From the NCBI GenBank assembly GCA_017522685.1, contig JAFWYN010000002.1, positions 1 to 50,348 on the forward strand: a stretch of DNA of 50,348 bases, read 5' to 3'. A program made the position numbers and the translations under genes. The notes under the pieces were generated by a model that saw only the letters and a list, made by a program, of their open reading frames with translations, was not told where the DNA came from and did not search any database. How positions within the stretch are numbered: position 1 is the first letter of the stretch; every line of letters begins with the position of its first letter. Positions 15,569 to 23,442 of this stretch are shown here, in pieces. This stretch comes from Lachnospiraceae bacterium (lineage in GTDB: Bacteria > Bacillota_A > Clostridia > Lachnospirales > Lachnospiraceae).

Positions 15569-16939
15569 TTAACCTTTGCTGGGAATAAGTCCCACAATTA
15601 ATAACACTAATATTATAACCGGAAGTACGAAAGTCATGTACGGACGCATCCACTTTGCCACCTTCAGACCCTTACCTTCGTTAGCTTCTGCCAGGAATTT
15701 ATCCCATCCCCAACCATAGCGGGTAGTACAGAAAAGCACAAACAACAAGGAACCGATGGGCAGTAACAGATTGCTTACCACGAAGTCCTCCATATCCATG
15801 ATATTCTTATCTGCTATCTGCACATCCTTCCATACGCTAAATCCCAAGATACAGGGAATAGATAGGATAAATATAGCAATACCGTTAATGAGGCATGCTT
15901 TCTTTCTGCTCCAGCCGGTTAAGTCTCTGGTACAGGAAATAATATTCTCAAACACCGCGAAGATGGTAGATAATGCGGCAAAGGATAAAAAAATAAAGAA
16001 TAAGCTTCCCCAGAACATTCCCGCTTTCTCGTTTTCAAAATTGTTAAAAATGTTCGGTAAAGTTTTAAAAATCAAGGACGGTCCTTCATCCGGCTTTACA
16101 CCATAAGCATAACATGCCGGGAAAATAATCAAGCCGGAGCAAAACGCCACAAAAGTATCCAGAACTCCTACATTTACTGCTTCGCCCATAAGACTACGGT
16201 TTTTATTAATATAGCTACCGAAAATAGCCATGGAACCAACACCAAGGCTTAAGGTAAAAAAAGCCTGATTCATGGCACCTACAATTACATTACCAACACC
16301 TTCCTCCAACATTCTGTTTATATCAGGAATCAAATAAAACTTGAGGCCTTCTTCGCCACCATCCATTGTTATACTGTTTACAGCTAATACCACCATAAGA
16401 CCTAACAGTAAAAGCATCATATACTTGGTGATTTTCTCCAAACCATTCTGTAAACCAATGGCACACACGCCGAAGCCTATAACTACTACAATACCCATGT
16501 AAAGAATCATGGTGCCCGCATCGCCCGTCATAGCATCAAATACTGCTTCCACGCCGTCCTTATTCAATCCTACGAAGGCACCGGTTGCCATCTTCACAAA
16601 ATACTGTAGTAACCAGGCAGTTACGCTGGTATAAAACATCATCAGCAAATAATTACCAAACATTGCTGCATATCCGTGAATATGCCACTTATGTCCCTTC
16701 TGCTCTAATTCCTGATACATACAAACGGGACTCTTTCGACTGGCACGACCCATAGCAAACTCCATGGTCATAACCGGAATACCCAGGATAGCCAAAAAGA
16801 ACAGATACACCAGCACAAAAATTGCACCGCCGTTCTTTCCTACCATACTGGGGAATTTCCACACATTTCCGATACCGATGGCACAACCGGCACTTAAAAG
16901 GATAAAGCCTAAACGGCTTCCCAAGCTTTCTCTTTTCAT
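15569..16939 (-). CDS. Sodium-dependent transporter, NSS/SNF family
   Basis: 456 residues with about eleven to twelve membrane segments. The N-terminus SRLGFILLSAGCAIGIGNVWKFP is the hallmark first helix of the neurotransmitter:sodium symporter family, with the unwound GIGNVWKFP part that binds substrate and sodium. Bacterial members such as LeuT, TnaT and MhsT move amino acids. The overall length suits the eleven-helix bacterial subgroup. The substrate is not predictable here. GGAG precedes the start by seven bases. It is probably not in an operon with spmA, as 88 bases separate them. Confidence 0.9.
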   Translation of the reverse strand: MKRESLGSRLGFILLSAGCAIGIGNVWKFPSMVGKNGGAIFVLVYLFFLAILGIPVMTMEFAMGRASRKSPVCMYQELEQKGHKWHIHGYAAMFGNYLLMMFYTSVTAWLLQYFVKMATGAFVGLNKDGVEAVFDAMTGDAGTMILYMGIVVVIGFGVCAIGLQNGLEKITKYMMLLLLGLMVVLAVNSITMDGGEEGLKFYLIPDINRMLEEGVGNVIVGAMNQAFFTLSLGVGSMAIFGSYINKNRSLMGEAVNVGVLDTFVAFCSGLIIFPACYAYGVKPDEGPSLIFKTLPNIFNNFENEKAGMFWGSLFFIFLSFAALSTIFAVFENIISCTRDLTGWSRKKACLINGIAIFILSIPCILGFSVWKDVQIADKNIMDMEDFVVSNLLLPIGSLLFVLFCTTRYGWGWDKFLAEANEGKGLKVAKWMRPYMTFVLPVIILVLLIVGLIPSKG

Positions 16940-17027
16940 ATATGTTCTCCAAATTCATTAATTTCGTGACAGATGCTTATACAACCATCCGTAACCATAT
17001 TCATTTTACTGAAATCCCCCACATCCG

Positions 17028-17684
17028 TCAACTGTTTCTGCGGGCAGATGCATTTTTTACCAGACAAAACAGGATACCTACCATGGCACTTGCCACAGTG
17101 GCCAAAATAGCAGGACCAACAATCGCCGCCGGATTCACGCTGCCGTACTGGCTACGATAGGCAATAATATTGATGGGAAGCAGCTGCAGGGAGGAAATAT
17201 TCACTATCAGGAAGATACACATCTCATCACTGGCAGAACGTGGACTCCGAAGTTCCGTGCTTTTTCCCTCAGACATACCATGCTCTCCGTCGCAGTACTC
17301 CGGATTCCCACGCTCCCGTTCCAGATTGGCCAGCTCCTCCATGGCCTTCAGCCCCGCAGGGGTACAGGCCCAGCCCAGTCCCAGTATATTGGTCACCATA
17401 TTGGTGGCGATGTATTCCAAGGATTTATGCCCTTTCGGTATCCTCGGGAAAAGGCACCTTAGAAAGGGCATAATACCCTGCGTCAGCTTTTGCACCATGC
17501 CGGACTCCTCAGCAATTTTCATAAGCCCCATCCAAAGGGCCATCACCCCCGCCATGGTAATACAAAGGGAGATAGCCTCTCCTGCACTGTCCATGGCCGC
17601 ATCCGTAAGCACGGCCACGCTTCCCGTCAGTATGGCATATACTATCCCTACCAAAATCATGCCTGCCCAAAGATAATTTAACAT
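17028..17684 (-). CDS. spmA: Spore maturation protein A
   Basis: 218 residues. The pattern MLNYLWAGMILVGIVYAILTG at the start, LGLGWACTPAGLKAMEEL in the middle and VNISSLQLLPINIIAYRSQYGS near the end are the recognised SpmA blocks. The middle contains a charged insert (about 130-155) that varies between species. SpmA works with SpmB in spore core dehydration, but spmB is about 8 kb away at 8647. A good sigma-E-like promoter lies at 17720-17748, which supports mother-cell expression. GGAG lies four bases before the start. Confidence 0.92.
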   Translation of the reverse strand: MLNYLWAGMILVGIVYAILTGSVAVLTDAAMDSAGEAISLCITMAGVMALWMGLMKIAEESGMVQKLTQGIMPFLRCLFPRIPKGHKSLEYIATNMVTNILGLGWACTPAGLKAMEELANLERERGNPEYCDGEHGMSEGKSTELRSPRSASDEMCIFLIVNISSLQLLPINIIAYRSQYGSVNPAAIVGPAILATVASAMVGILFCLVKNASARRNS

Positions 17685-17719
17685 ACCACTCCGCCGGTTT
17701 TCACAGTCTCCTTATTATT

Positions 17720-17748
17720 GTTATATGTTGATTTCCGGGCGAATATTC
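17720..17748 (-). promoter_or_regulatory. Candidate sigma-E promoter of spmA
   Basis: Minus strand GAATATT (17742-17748) matches KMATATT in all seven positions, followed by a 14-bp spacer and CATATAAC (17720-17727), six of eight against CATACAHT. This would place the start of transcription about 30 bases ahead of spmA. Confidence 0.5.
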
Positions 17749-17757
17749 TTCCGAAAA

Positions 17758-17778
17758 TTCTTACAAGAGCCGTAAGAA
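17758..17778. promoter_or_regulatory. Inverted repeat between spmA and the solute-binding gene
   Basis: TTCTTAC and GTAAGAA form a perfect 7-bp inverted repeat with a 7-base centre in the divergent intergenic region. It lies upstream of an extended -10 element (TGGTAAAAT, ending 17826) that may serve the gene at 17855. A repressor or activator site is possible. Confidence 0.3.
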
Positions 17779-17854
17779 ACCTTTAAAACAACCTTAAATT
17801 CCATCTCAATTATCCTGTGGTAAAATAGTTTTAAGAAATTATGAGGAGGTTTAT

Positions 17855-19267
17855 ATGAAGAAAGATGGTATCCTTTTTTTGCTTAGTTGTTTGTTATTAA
17901 TACTTCTATGTAGCTGTCGGAAATCGGAAACCGGGCTTTCACCGGAGGGAAAGGAGAGTTCGGAGAATGGCCAAGCACTCTTGCGAGATTCTGATGAGGC
18001 ACCTGCACTTTCCGAGGATGGCCGAATCATCGTGACCCTATCCGTATATTCTCCCGATGAAGCTACCCGTCAAGCGGTTATGGCCTTTAATGAAACCAAT
18101 CCGGACTATTATGTGGAGCTGCTGTTTGGAATCGATGTTACGGAGGTCCAAAGTATCAATCGTATCAGTGCCACGGACTATTGGAACCGGGAAATGCTTG
18201 AAATTTTCGCCGGAAAAGGTCCTGATATTTTCACTAAGACCCTGCAAAGTTCGTATAATGAATATGTGGAAAAAGGAGTGATGGAAGACCTTACTCCCTA
18301 CATAAATAGGGATTTAAACCCGGATGATTATCTGGCAAGCTCCCTGTATGCTTATGCAAGGGATGGAAACGTTTATGCCGTAGAATCCGGATTTACTCTG
18401 GCCCTTTCTGTTGGTAGTAGTGACCTTCTGGGGCATCGGAAAGGCTGGACCTTAGTCGATATGCAAAAAATCATGCAGGAAAATCCGCAGATACATATTT
18501 ATCAAAACTCTTATGGAGGCGTAGGTGCTTTTCTTTCCGACTACTTAACCTATGGCAATCCGGACTATGCTGATTTTGACACCCTACGAAGCTGTATCGA
18601 ATTCGACAAGCGCCATCCCAAACGCTTATCCCGCGATGAGCCTGTAATCCCCGGTGAAAACGTACTGGTGGAAGATATTGTTATATCAAAGGTTTTAGAT
18701 TGGGCAGACTATGATACCATGTATGGTAATACATTAACTCCGGTGGGCTTTATTGACGAACAAAACACAGGGGTCTTCCATGATGGCTTCGGCTGGAGCA
18801 TCAATGCAGCCTCCAAGCAAAAGGAAGGGGCCTGGACCTTTCTAAAGTTCCTGCTTAGCGAAGAATACCAACGCGAGTTTAATACCTCACGTTTTTCTCC
18901 TTTGAAAAGCCTCTTAGAGGAACAGTTTGAATACTACAGCACACCTTTGGAGGGTAGCTATTTTGACAGCAAGCTACAGGAGATGGTTACTTATCAGGGA
19001 CATGTTTTAATGGAAGCATCCCAAGCCCATATGCAACAAAATGGGTATTGGAAGGATATTTACATAGAATGCCTGACGCCGGAACAGATACAACTTGTAC
19101 GTGACCTGATTGACCGTAGCCGCCCCATTTCTGCCACTCATGATGTCACATTAAATAATATCATTATGGAGGAGGCCGACGCATACTTCAAGGATTACCG
19201 TAGTCTGGATGATGTTATGAAAAATATTGAAAATCGCGTAACTCTGTATTTGGAAGAGCGTGAATAA
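17855..19267 (+). CDS. ABC-type extracellular solute-binding lipoprotein (family 1)
   Basis: 470 residues. The signal peptide ends LLCSC with Cys21 as the lipidation site. The mature part has the sugar-binding family layout, with IIVTLSVYSPDEATRQAVMAF as the first strand and helix, IFAGKGPDIF (about 126-135), and the hinge-region motif GFGWSINAASKQKEGAWTFL late in the protein. Such proteins deliver sugars or other solutes to a membrane ABC permease, but no permease or ATPase is adjacent, so it is an orphan binding protein or uses a permease elsewhere. AGGAGG lies six bases upstream. A terminator follows immediately. Confidence 0.85.
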   Translation: MKKDGILFLLSCLLLILLCSCRKSETGLSPEGKESSENGQALLRDSDEAPALSEDGRIIVTLSVYSPDEATRQAVMAFNETNPDYYVELLFGIDVTEVQSINRISATDYWNREMLEIFAGKGPDIFTKTLQSSYNEYVEKGVMEDLTPYINRDLNPDDYLASSLYAYARDGNVYAVESGFTLALSVGSSDLLGHRKGWTLVDMQKIMQENPQIHIYQNSYGGVGAFLSDYLTYGNPDYADFDTLRSCIEFDKRHPKRLSRDEPVIPGENVLVEDIVISKVLDWADYDTMYGNTLTPVGFIDEQNTGVFHDGFGWSINAASKQKEGAWTFLKFLLSEEYQREFNTSRFSPLKSLLEEQFEYYSTPLEGSYFDSKLQEMVTYQGHVLMEASQAHMQQNGYWKDIYIECLTPEQIQLVRDLIDRSRPISATHDVTLNNIIMEEADAYFKDYRSLDDVMKNIENRVTLYLEERE

Positions 19268-19275
19268 CCCTCACG

Positions 19276-19322
19276 AAAAAAATCCGAGAACTATCCTTTA
19301 TTGGACAGTTCCCGGATTTTCT
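19276..19322. terminator. Bidirectional terminator
   Basis: A long stem built from AATCCGAGAACTATCC and the complementary GGACAGTTCCCGGATT is flanked by seven A on the left and TTTTCTAT on the right. It can end both the solute-binding gene (+) and the coat gene pair (-). Confidence 0.8.
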
Positions 19323-19331
19323 ATGGCCTCT

Positions 19332-19592
19332 TTACAAAGAAGAAGTACTAAACAGGCTCTTTACATGGGCCACTGCGTCCTCACTGGCCTTTGCAGCAGG
19401 CACGTAATAAGACTTCTCACGTGCGATTTGGTACAGCTCCTCCTGACTCTGCTCACAGGCAGCACGGAACTGCTTCAGGGTCTGCTTCAACTCCTTATTT
19501 TCGGTCTGTGCAATGATGGCACCGTAACGACTCAACTCACCATTGATACCTGCCAAGGTATCTGCTACCATAGTCTTTTCCTGCATCTGCAT
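19332..19592 (-). CDS. Spore coat protein, CotF-like, C-terminal half
   Basis: 86 residues. It aligns by eye with the second half of Bacillus CotF: an opening DTLAGINGELSRYGAIIAQT helix, a central helix containing KQFRAACEQSQEELYQ, and the SYYVPA turn that corresponds to the Gly-Tyr-Tyr-Pro turn of CotF. The partner half is encoded 13 bases upstream (19606-19791). It probably sits in the spore coat and forms a helical bundle with that partner. GGAGG lies eight bases before the ATG. Confidence 0.75.
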   Translation of the reverse strand: MQMQEKTMVADTLAGINGELSRYGAIIAQTENKELKQTLKQFRAACEQSQEELYQIAREKSYYVPAAKASEDAVAHVKSLFSTSSL

Positions 19593-19605
19593 ACTTCCTA
19601 CCTCC

Positions 19606-19791
19606 TTAACCTAAAAACTTCATCAGCTGCTGCTTGTTTTCCATAGCAGACTTGGCACCCTTATCAAAAAACTGCTTAATCTGAGGGTCCTGTGCCTCTG
19701 TTGCATACTGCTGCAACTTACAATGAGTGGTCTCAAATCCACCGATTAAGTGACGTAAATTCTGTAATTCCAATTCTGAAATATTGCTCAT
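19606..19791 (-). CDS. Small spore coat protein, CotF-like, N-terminal half
   Basis: 61 residues from ATG 19791, chosen because GGAGG lies seven bases upstream; a longer frame continues to 19866 without a site. The sequence LELQNLRHLIGGFETTHCKL and DPQIKQFFDKGAKSAMENKQ matches the first helices of CotF-type proteins. CotF is one chain in Bacillus, and here its two halves are separate genes in one operon. A sigma-G-like promoter is found at 19839-19868, which would mean late forespore expression. Confidence 0.7.
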   Translation of the reverse strand: MSNISELELQNLRHLIGGFETTHCKLQQYATEAQDPQIKQFFDKGAKSAMENKQQLMKFLG

Positions 19792-19838
19792 AACCATACC
19801 TCCGTTTCCGATTATAGTGGGGAATCCCTCACCCTGCT

Positions 19839-19868
19839 TAGTATGTGTGGAGAGTAGGCGATTCATAC
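19839..19868 (-). promoter_or_regulatory. Candidate sigma-G promoter of the CotF-like pair
   Basis: Minus strand GTATG (19864-19868), an 18-bp spacer, and CATACTA (19839-19845). This fits the Bacillus sigma-G pattern GHATR-N18-CATNHTA at every defined position. It predicts a leader of about 40 nt. Confidence 0.45.
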
Positions 19869-19928
19869 TTGGGAAATGAGTCCAGTGGGAATGAGACCCG
19901 GCCGGGAAATACTCTTTATTATCTCTCG

Positions 19929-20621
19929 CTAGATGAGAGGGGCAAAAAAAGAGATTGCTATCACCGAAAGGATTCCCGTGACTACGATGGACAGGCTGCT
20001 CATGGCGCCTTCGATTTCTCCCAGTTCCATGGCTTTGGCGGTTCCCAAGGCATGGGCGGCCGTCCCCAGCGCCAGTCCCTTGGCAATGGGTTCGCGAATC
20101 CTAAGCAGCTTCAACCAAATATCTGCCAGTATGGTTCCGGAGATTCCGCTGATACTAATGGATATGACCGTCAGCGCCACCACTCCTCCCATCTTCTCTG
20201 ACACACCCATACCAATAGCGGTGGTAATGGATTTGGGCAGGATGGATACGTACTCTTCATGGGTAAGTCCAAAGGCCCGGCTTAAAAAATAAATACTTAC
20301 CATGGCCGTCAACACACCGGACAACACGCCACCGATAATGGCCAGCGGATACTTTTTTAAAAGGCTTAGTTGGCGATATAAAGGGATCGCAAGACAGACT
20401 GTGGCCGGTGTCAGTAAGAAGCTTATGGGGCGAACACTTGCCTGATAAGCCTTGTACTCTATATCCAGTGCCACTAATACACCTATGATCAGAATCGCTC
20501 CTACCAACAGCGGATTGGCTAAAGGGAATTTGACTTTCCGCTTTACTGCCAGACCTATTTCGTAGCACACAAGAGTCAGCACCATACCAAAATATACAGA
20601 TTCCGTCAGTAGCTCCTTCAT
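19929..20621 (-). CDS. lrgB: LrgB family membrane protein
   Basis: 230 residues, six to eight membrane segments. The blocks NPLLVGAILIIGVL, FLLTPATVCLAIPLYRQ, LPKSITTAIGM and GTAAHALGTAKAMELGEIEGAMS are characteristic of LrgB/CidB/YohK proteins. The start codon overlaps the lrgA stop (ATGA), so the two are coupled. LrgAB-type pairs influence murein hydrolase activity and, in some bacteria, pyruvate or organic acid movement. No LytSR-like regulator is nearby. Confidence 0.92.
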   Translation of the reverse strand: MKELLTESVYFGMVLTLVCYEIGLAVKRKVKFPLANPLLVGAILIIGVLVALDIEYKAYQASVRPISFLLTPATVCLAIPLYRQLSLLKKYPLAIIGGVLSGVLTAMVSIYFLSRAFGLTHEEYVSILPKSITTAIGMGVSEKMGGVVALTVISISISGISGTILADIWLKLLRIREPIAKGLALGTAAHALGTAKAMELGEIEGAMSSLSIVVTGILSVIAISFFAPLI

Positions 20622-20977
20622 GCCTCTTCCTTCTTTCCTTTTATTAAGATAGCCTGGCTAACCAGCCCGGTGGCTCCCATAATCAGCAATGTAGTAACCA
20701 TACAAATCACTAAAAGTGACACCGCCATCTGCTTCATGATTTCCACTCCGTCCATCATGCCTACAGTGGGCGGGATAAATAACAGGGCGATATGGCTTAA
20801 CAAAAAATCCGCCGTATCCTGTATTTCATCCAAAGGTAACAGCTTTGTGGTCAGGGCAACCAGCATCAGCGCCAGACCATAGATACTGGCCGCCACCGGT
20901 AAGGGGATATAGTATTCCATCAGCTCTGCTATCAGGCATATGCTTAAAATAATACTGATTTGTTTGATGTATCTCAT
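20618..20977 (-). CDS. lrgA: CidA/LrgA family holin-like protein
   Basis: 119 residues with four membrane segments. It shows the family pattern of IPLPVAASIYGLALMLVAL (about 26-44), then LPLDEIQDTADFLLSHIALLFIPPTVGMM split across the second and third segments. LrgA/CidA proteins are holin-like, and are paired with LrgB. GGAG lies eight bases ahead of the ATG. The 3' end overlaps lrgB by four bases. Confidence 0.92.
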   Translation of the reverse strand: MRYIKQISIILSICLIAELMEYYIPLPVAASIYGLALMLVALTTKLLPLDEIQDTADFLLSHIALLFIPPTVGMMDGVEIMKQMAVSLLVICMVTTLLIMGATGLVSQAILIKGKKEEA

Positions 20978-21058
20978 GTGATGTACTCCATAATTTTTTC
21001 ATGAAGTGTCCCCTTGACGCACGGTACCTTGCTTGTGCATTTTCCTATAACGCATCAG

Positions 21059-21090
21059 AAAAGGACAGACTATGAATAGTCTGTCCTTTT
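21059..21090. terminator. Bidirectional terminator between lrgA promoter region and DUF6472 gene
   Basis: AAAAGGACAGACTA and its exact complement TAGTCTGTCCTTTT (14 bp) enclose a four-base loop. Symmetry gives T tracts on both strands. It is the outermost of several hairpins downstream of the minus-strand DUF6472 gene. Confidence 0.8.
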
Positions 21091-21130
21091 AAATAAAATT
21101 TTATGTATTGGTTGTTACCTTACTAGCTCC

Positions 21131-21232
21131 AAAATCCGGTCACTTCGTGCCCGTCGTGCTACGCACTTCTGATTTTGTCGCTAAAAAGAGGACATCCGGC
21201 GATGTCCTCTGCAAGAATTGCTTCGCAATTCT
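21131..21232 (-). terminator. Row of three hairpins, the middle one a strong terminator
   Basis: Reading the minus strand from the DUF6472 gene: AGAATTGC/GCAATTCT (21214-21232), then AGAGGACATC/GATGTCCTCT followed by five T (21183-21210), which is a classic terminator, then a large hairpin closed by AAAATC/GATTTT (21131-21176) containing GTGCGTAGCAC. Together with the terminator at 21059 they fill the 298-nt gap between lrgA and the DUF6472 gene, which otherwise shows nothing. Confidence 0.7.
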
Positions 21233-21275
21233 TCTTAACCTCCATCACTGTACTCGCACATATTTCTTGCGCGCC

Positions 21276-21455
21276 TTACATCTGATGTCTTACTACAGCG
21301 TACTCATCGTCCGCACTGTAATAGGGACATTCCCACTGGCTACCGGAAAGGAAACGATACATCTCGTCCTCGTCCAGATTTACCATACAACAATAACAAT
21401 CATAATCTTCATCATACACATAATTCGCACAGGAATCACAACTTGTCGCTGCCAT
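21276..21455 (-). CDS. Small Cys-rich DUF6472 family protein
   Basis: 59 residues, too short for many gene finders. The N-terminus carries CDSCANYVYDEDYDCYCC, with five or six cysteines in CxxC-type spacing. This is followed by MVNLDEDEMYRFLSG and a second block around CPYY and DDEYAVVRHQM. I recognise this as the DUF6472 family, common in Lachnospiraceae and of unknown function. The cysteines suggest a metal or Fe-S site. AAGGAGGG lies six bases ahead of the ATG, 15 bases after the GNAT stop, so it is co-transcribed with that gene. A run of terminator hairpins follows. Confidence 0.85.
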   Translation of the reverse strand: MAATSCDSCANYVYDEDYDCYCCMVNLDEDEMYRFLSGSQWECPYYSADDEYAVVRHQM

Positions 21456-21470
21456 AATGCCCTCCTTGGT

Positions 21471-22016
21471 TTACATAATTTCTATCCAATAACGTTTCAT
21501 TTGACTTCCGTCCACATCAATGATTTTCTCAAAAATACCACCATTTGCCAATATGGTTTTCTCGCTGGCTATATTATCCACATTGCAGGTCACCAGGAAC
21601 CTTCTTATCCCCAGCTCTTTTGCTTTTTGTAAGTTAAGGCGTAGCATTTCCTTAGCATAGCCCTTCCCTCTTTCTGTAGGACGCACAGTATAACCGCTAT
21701 GTCCGCCCCAGGTCCCCAAGATAGGATGGTTAATATGATGGCGCAGGTCTATAATCCCTACAATCTTTTGATCCTGCTGCCGCACTGCCAGAAACATATG
21801 AGAAGGCACTTCCGTCCCTGTCTCTTGGCAGGTCTCTTCCCTCTTTCGAAGCCTGCAGATATCAATCCACTCCTTCGCGGAAGCACAAGTATCCAAAGAA
21901 AGACAACCGGCAAACTGGTCCTCCGTCTCCGCATCATATTCAAACACTTCCTGCCGAAAAGCCCAGATGTCTTCAGAGTAGACTTCTGTAGGTTCTATTA
22001 ATGTTATTATGTCCAC
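21471..22016 (-). CDS. GNAT family N-acetyltransferase
   Basis: About 181 residues starting from GTG 22016, which has GGAGG eight bases upstream; the longer frame to 22043 contains that site inside it. The acetyl-CoA loop is seen in GYTVRPTERGKGYAKEMLRL (R/Q-x-x-G-x-G/A type), preceded by the IVGIIDLRHHINH strand pair and followed by VTCNVDNIASEKTILANGG. This is the subgroup of GNATs predicted to acetylate small molecules or peptides. Substrate unknown. It is followed by the DUF6472 gene. Confidence 0.88.
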   Translation of the reverse strand: MDIITLIEPTEVYSEDIWAFRQEVFEYDAETEDQFAGCLSLDTCASAKEWIDICRLRKREETCQETGTEVPSHMFLAVRQQDQKIVGIIDLRHHINHPILGTWGGHSGYTVRPTERGKGYAKEMLRLNLQKAKELGIRRFLVTCNVDNIASEKTILANGGIFEKIIDVDGSQMKRYWIEIM

Positions 22017-22036
22017 TTTCTTCTCCTCCTTCGGCC

Positions 22037-22129
22037 TTACCACCGCTTCATATTCTTCTCAAACTTGGCGGTATAGATCTGCTTTATTATGTCAATCACC
22101 TCGCCGATTTCTCCAGCATTCGCCCACAT
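22037..22129 (-). CDS. Possible 30-residue small ORF
   Basis: An ATG five bases after the NUDIX stop opens a 30-codon frame (MWANAGEIGEVIDIIKQI then YTAKFEKNMKRW). It ends ten bases before the GNAT ribosome binding site. The composition looks protein-like, with an amphipathic helix, but the ribosome site is weak (AGGG). It may instead be decayed 3' sequence of the NUDIX gene. I do not recognise it. Confidence 0.3.
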   Translation of the reverse strand: MWANAGEIGEVIDIIKQIYTAKFEKNMKRW

Positions 22130-22134
22130 CAACC

Positions 22135-22590
22135 CTATACACATGCCAATTCCACCATTTTCAAATCACACAAGTCCACATCTCCGATATCTTCTTTCAA
22201 ATCCCATAGCATGATACTTTCCATCTCGTCCGCATCCGTCCTTACAAATGGCTGAACCTCTTTCAGGAATCCACGGAATATGGCTTGATATCGGATTCCT
22301 CCATCCGGTCTCTGGATTTTAAATAATCCCCTAAACTCCAACTCTGAATTTCTCTGATGAGTTTCTTCCCACAGCTCTCTTTCCGCAGCTTGTCTGGGCG
22401 TTTCTCCACTTTCTATTCCACCTGCCGGGAATTCCCACTGCTTTCTATAGCGATTGTAACCAATCAGATACTTCCCCTGTATGCAAATAATGGCAAAAGC
22501 TCCCGTTACATTATTGTAACTCTCAATCTCTTCTTCCTTTATGGGCAGGTATTCCAATAAACACCAGCCACTTTTATTCTTCGCAAGCAT
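22135..22590 (-). CDS. NUDIX hydrolase
   Basis: About 151 residues from ATG 22590; GAGGAG lies five bases before it and overlaps the upstream stop region. The NUDIX box is complete: GGIESGE, seven residues, then RELWEETH, with the metal-binding REXXEE core. The preceding WEFPAGG strand is typical. These enzymes split nucleoside diphosphates linked to another group. The lack of a specificity signature leaves the substrate open. It is one of a series of small cytosolic enzymes encoded in one direction from 30.5 to 21.3 kb. Confidence 0.9.
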   Translation of the reverse strand: MLAKNKSGWCLLEYLPIKEEEIESYNNVTGAFAIICIQGKYLIGYNRYRKQWEFPAGGIESGETPRQAAERELWEETHQRNSELEFRGLFKIQRPDGGIRYQAIFRGFLKEVQPFVRTDADEMESIMLWDLKEDIGDVDLCDLKMVELACV

Positions 22591-22592
22591 AA

Positions 22593-22874
22593 TCACTCCT
22601 CACAAATACTCCATTCGATATCCCAGCCATCCAGTTCCTTCCACTGAAAACTTTCCTTAAATTCCTGATAGCATTCTTCACAAATGCAACAGCTCATATC
22701 CTCCGGCACATACCACCATTGGTGAGGATTATTCTCTACCTGCTCCCGGCAAAAAATGCATGCTGTCAAATGAGAGGTATGACTTACAATTTCCTCCCCA
22801 TCCGTACCATTGATACACTTCCCTTTCAGGAATTCCACATCCTGCCTAAGCCGCCAATCATCTTTTTCTATCAT
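22593..22874 (-). CDS. Small zinc-ribbon-like protein
   Basis: 93 residues. Two cysteine pairs stand out, ACIFCRE (about 38-44) and CCICEECYQEF (about 62-72), with tryptophan-rich segments between and after them (HQWWYVPEDM, WDIEWSICEE). A single structural zinc site is likely. I do not recognise the family. It starts one base after the flavodoxin gene stop and its own stop overlaps the NUDIX ribosome binding site, so the three are translationally linked. Confidence 0.7.
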   Translation of the reverse strand: MIEKDDWRLRQDVEFLKGKCINGTDGEEIVSHTSHLTACIFCREQVENNPHQWWYVPEDMSCCICEECYQEFKESFQWKELDGWDIEWSICEE

Positions 22875-22875
22875 G

Positions 22876-23442
22876 CTACTTCACACCTTCTCTTTCTTCC
22901 CCCAAGAACGCAAGTATACTGTGAACCCCTGTCACTGCTTCTTCATCCTCTATAGCCGGCCGATTATTGGTATTATGGCTGGATACCATGGGATGAATCT
23001 GCTTGCAATTCATATGGTGTAATAATGTGCAAGCTGTTTCAAATGCCTTTTCTACGTGACCGTCTCCGCCACCTACCAGAATCACAGCTCCTCGTTTTTC
23101 CTTTTCTATGGGTACTTCCTTTCGAAAGAATCCGGCACAAAAGTAAGTCTGGAGACGACTTCCTACGTCCAGCATTTTTCCGGTAAGCTCCGAAAAGTAG
23201 ATTGGAGATGCAATAATAATATTGTCACACTCCTGAATATAGTCATACACTTCCTGCATTTCATCCTGTATGGCACAACCGGGGTTCTTCCAACAATAGC
23301 GACAATCTATGCAAGGAGAAATATGACAACAGTAGGCATTTACCACCTTATATTCGCCGGCAATATTCTCTTTTACCACTTTCAACAAACTCTCAGTATC
23401 CCCGTTTATTCTGGGGGAACCATTAAATATCAATGTTTTCAT
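22876..23442 (-). CDS. Flavodoxin-fold NADPH-dependent FMN reductase family protein
   Basis: 188 residues. The FMN phosphate loop is FNGSPRINGDTESLL (about 5-19). The segment CIDCRYCWKNPGCAIQDEM (about 44-62) is the cysteine cluster usual in iron-sulfur flavoprotein-like members. IIIASPIYFSELTGKM binds the flavin ring. The family reduces quinones, metals or nitro compounds, or carries electrons. GAGG lies eight bases ahead of the ATG. A long AT-rich leader region with palindromes is found upstream. Confidence 0.88.
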   Translation of the reverse strand: MKTLIFNGSPRINGDTESLLKVVKENIAGEYKVVNAYCCHISPCIDCRYCWKNPGCAIQDEMQEVYDYIQECDNIIIASPIYFSELTGKMLDVGSRLQTYFCAGFFRKEVPIEKEKRGAVILVGGGDGHVEKAFETACTLLHHMNCKQIHPMVSSHNTNNRPAIEDEEAVTGVHSILAFLGEEREGVK

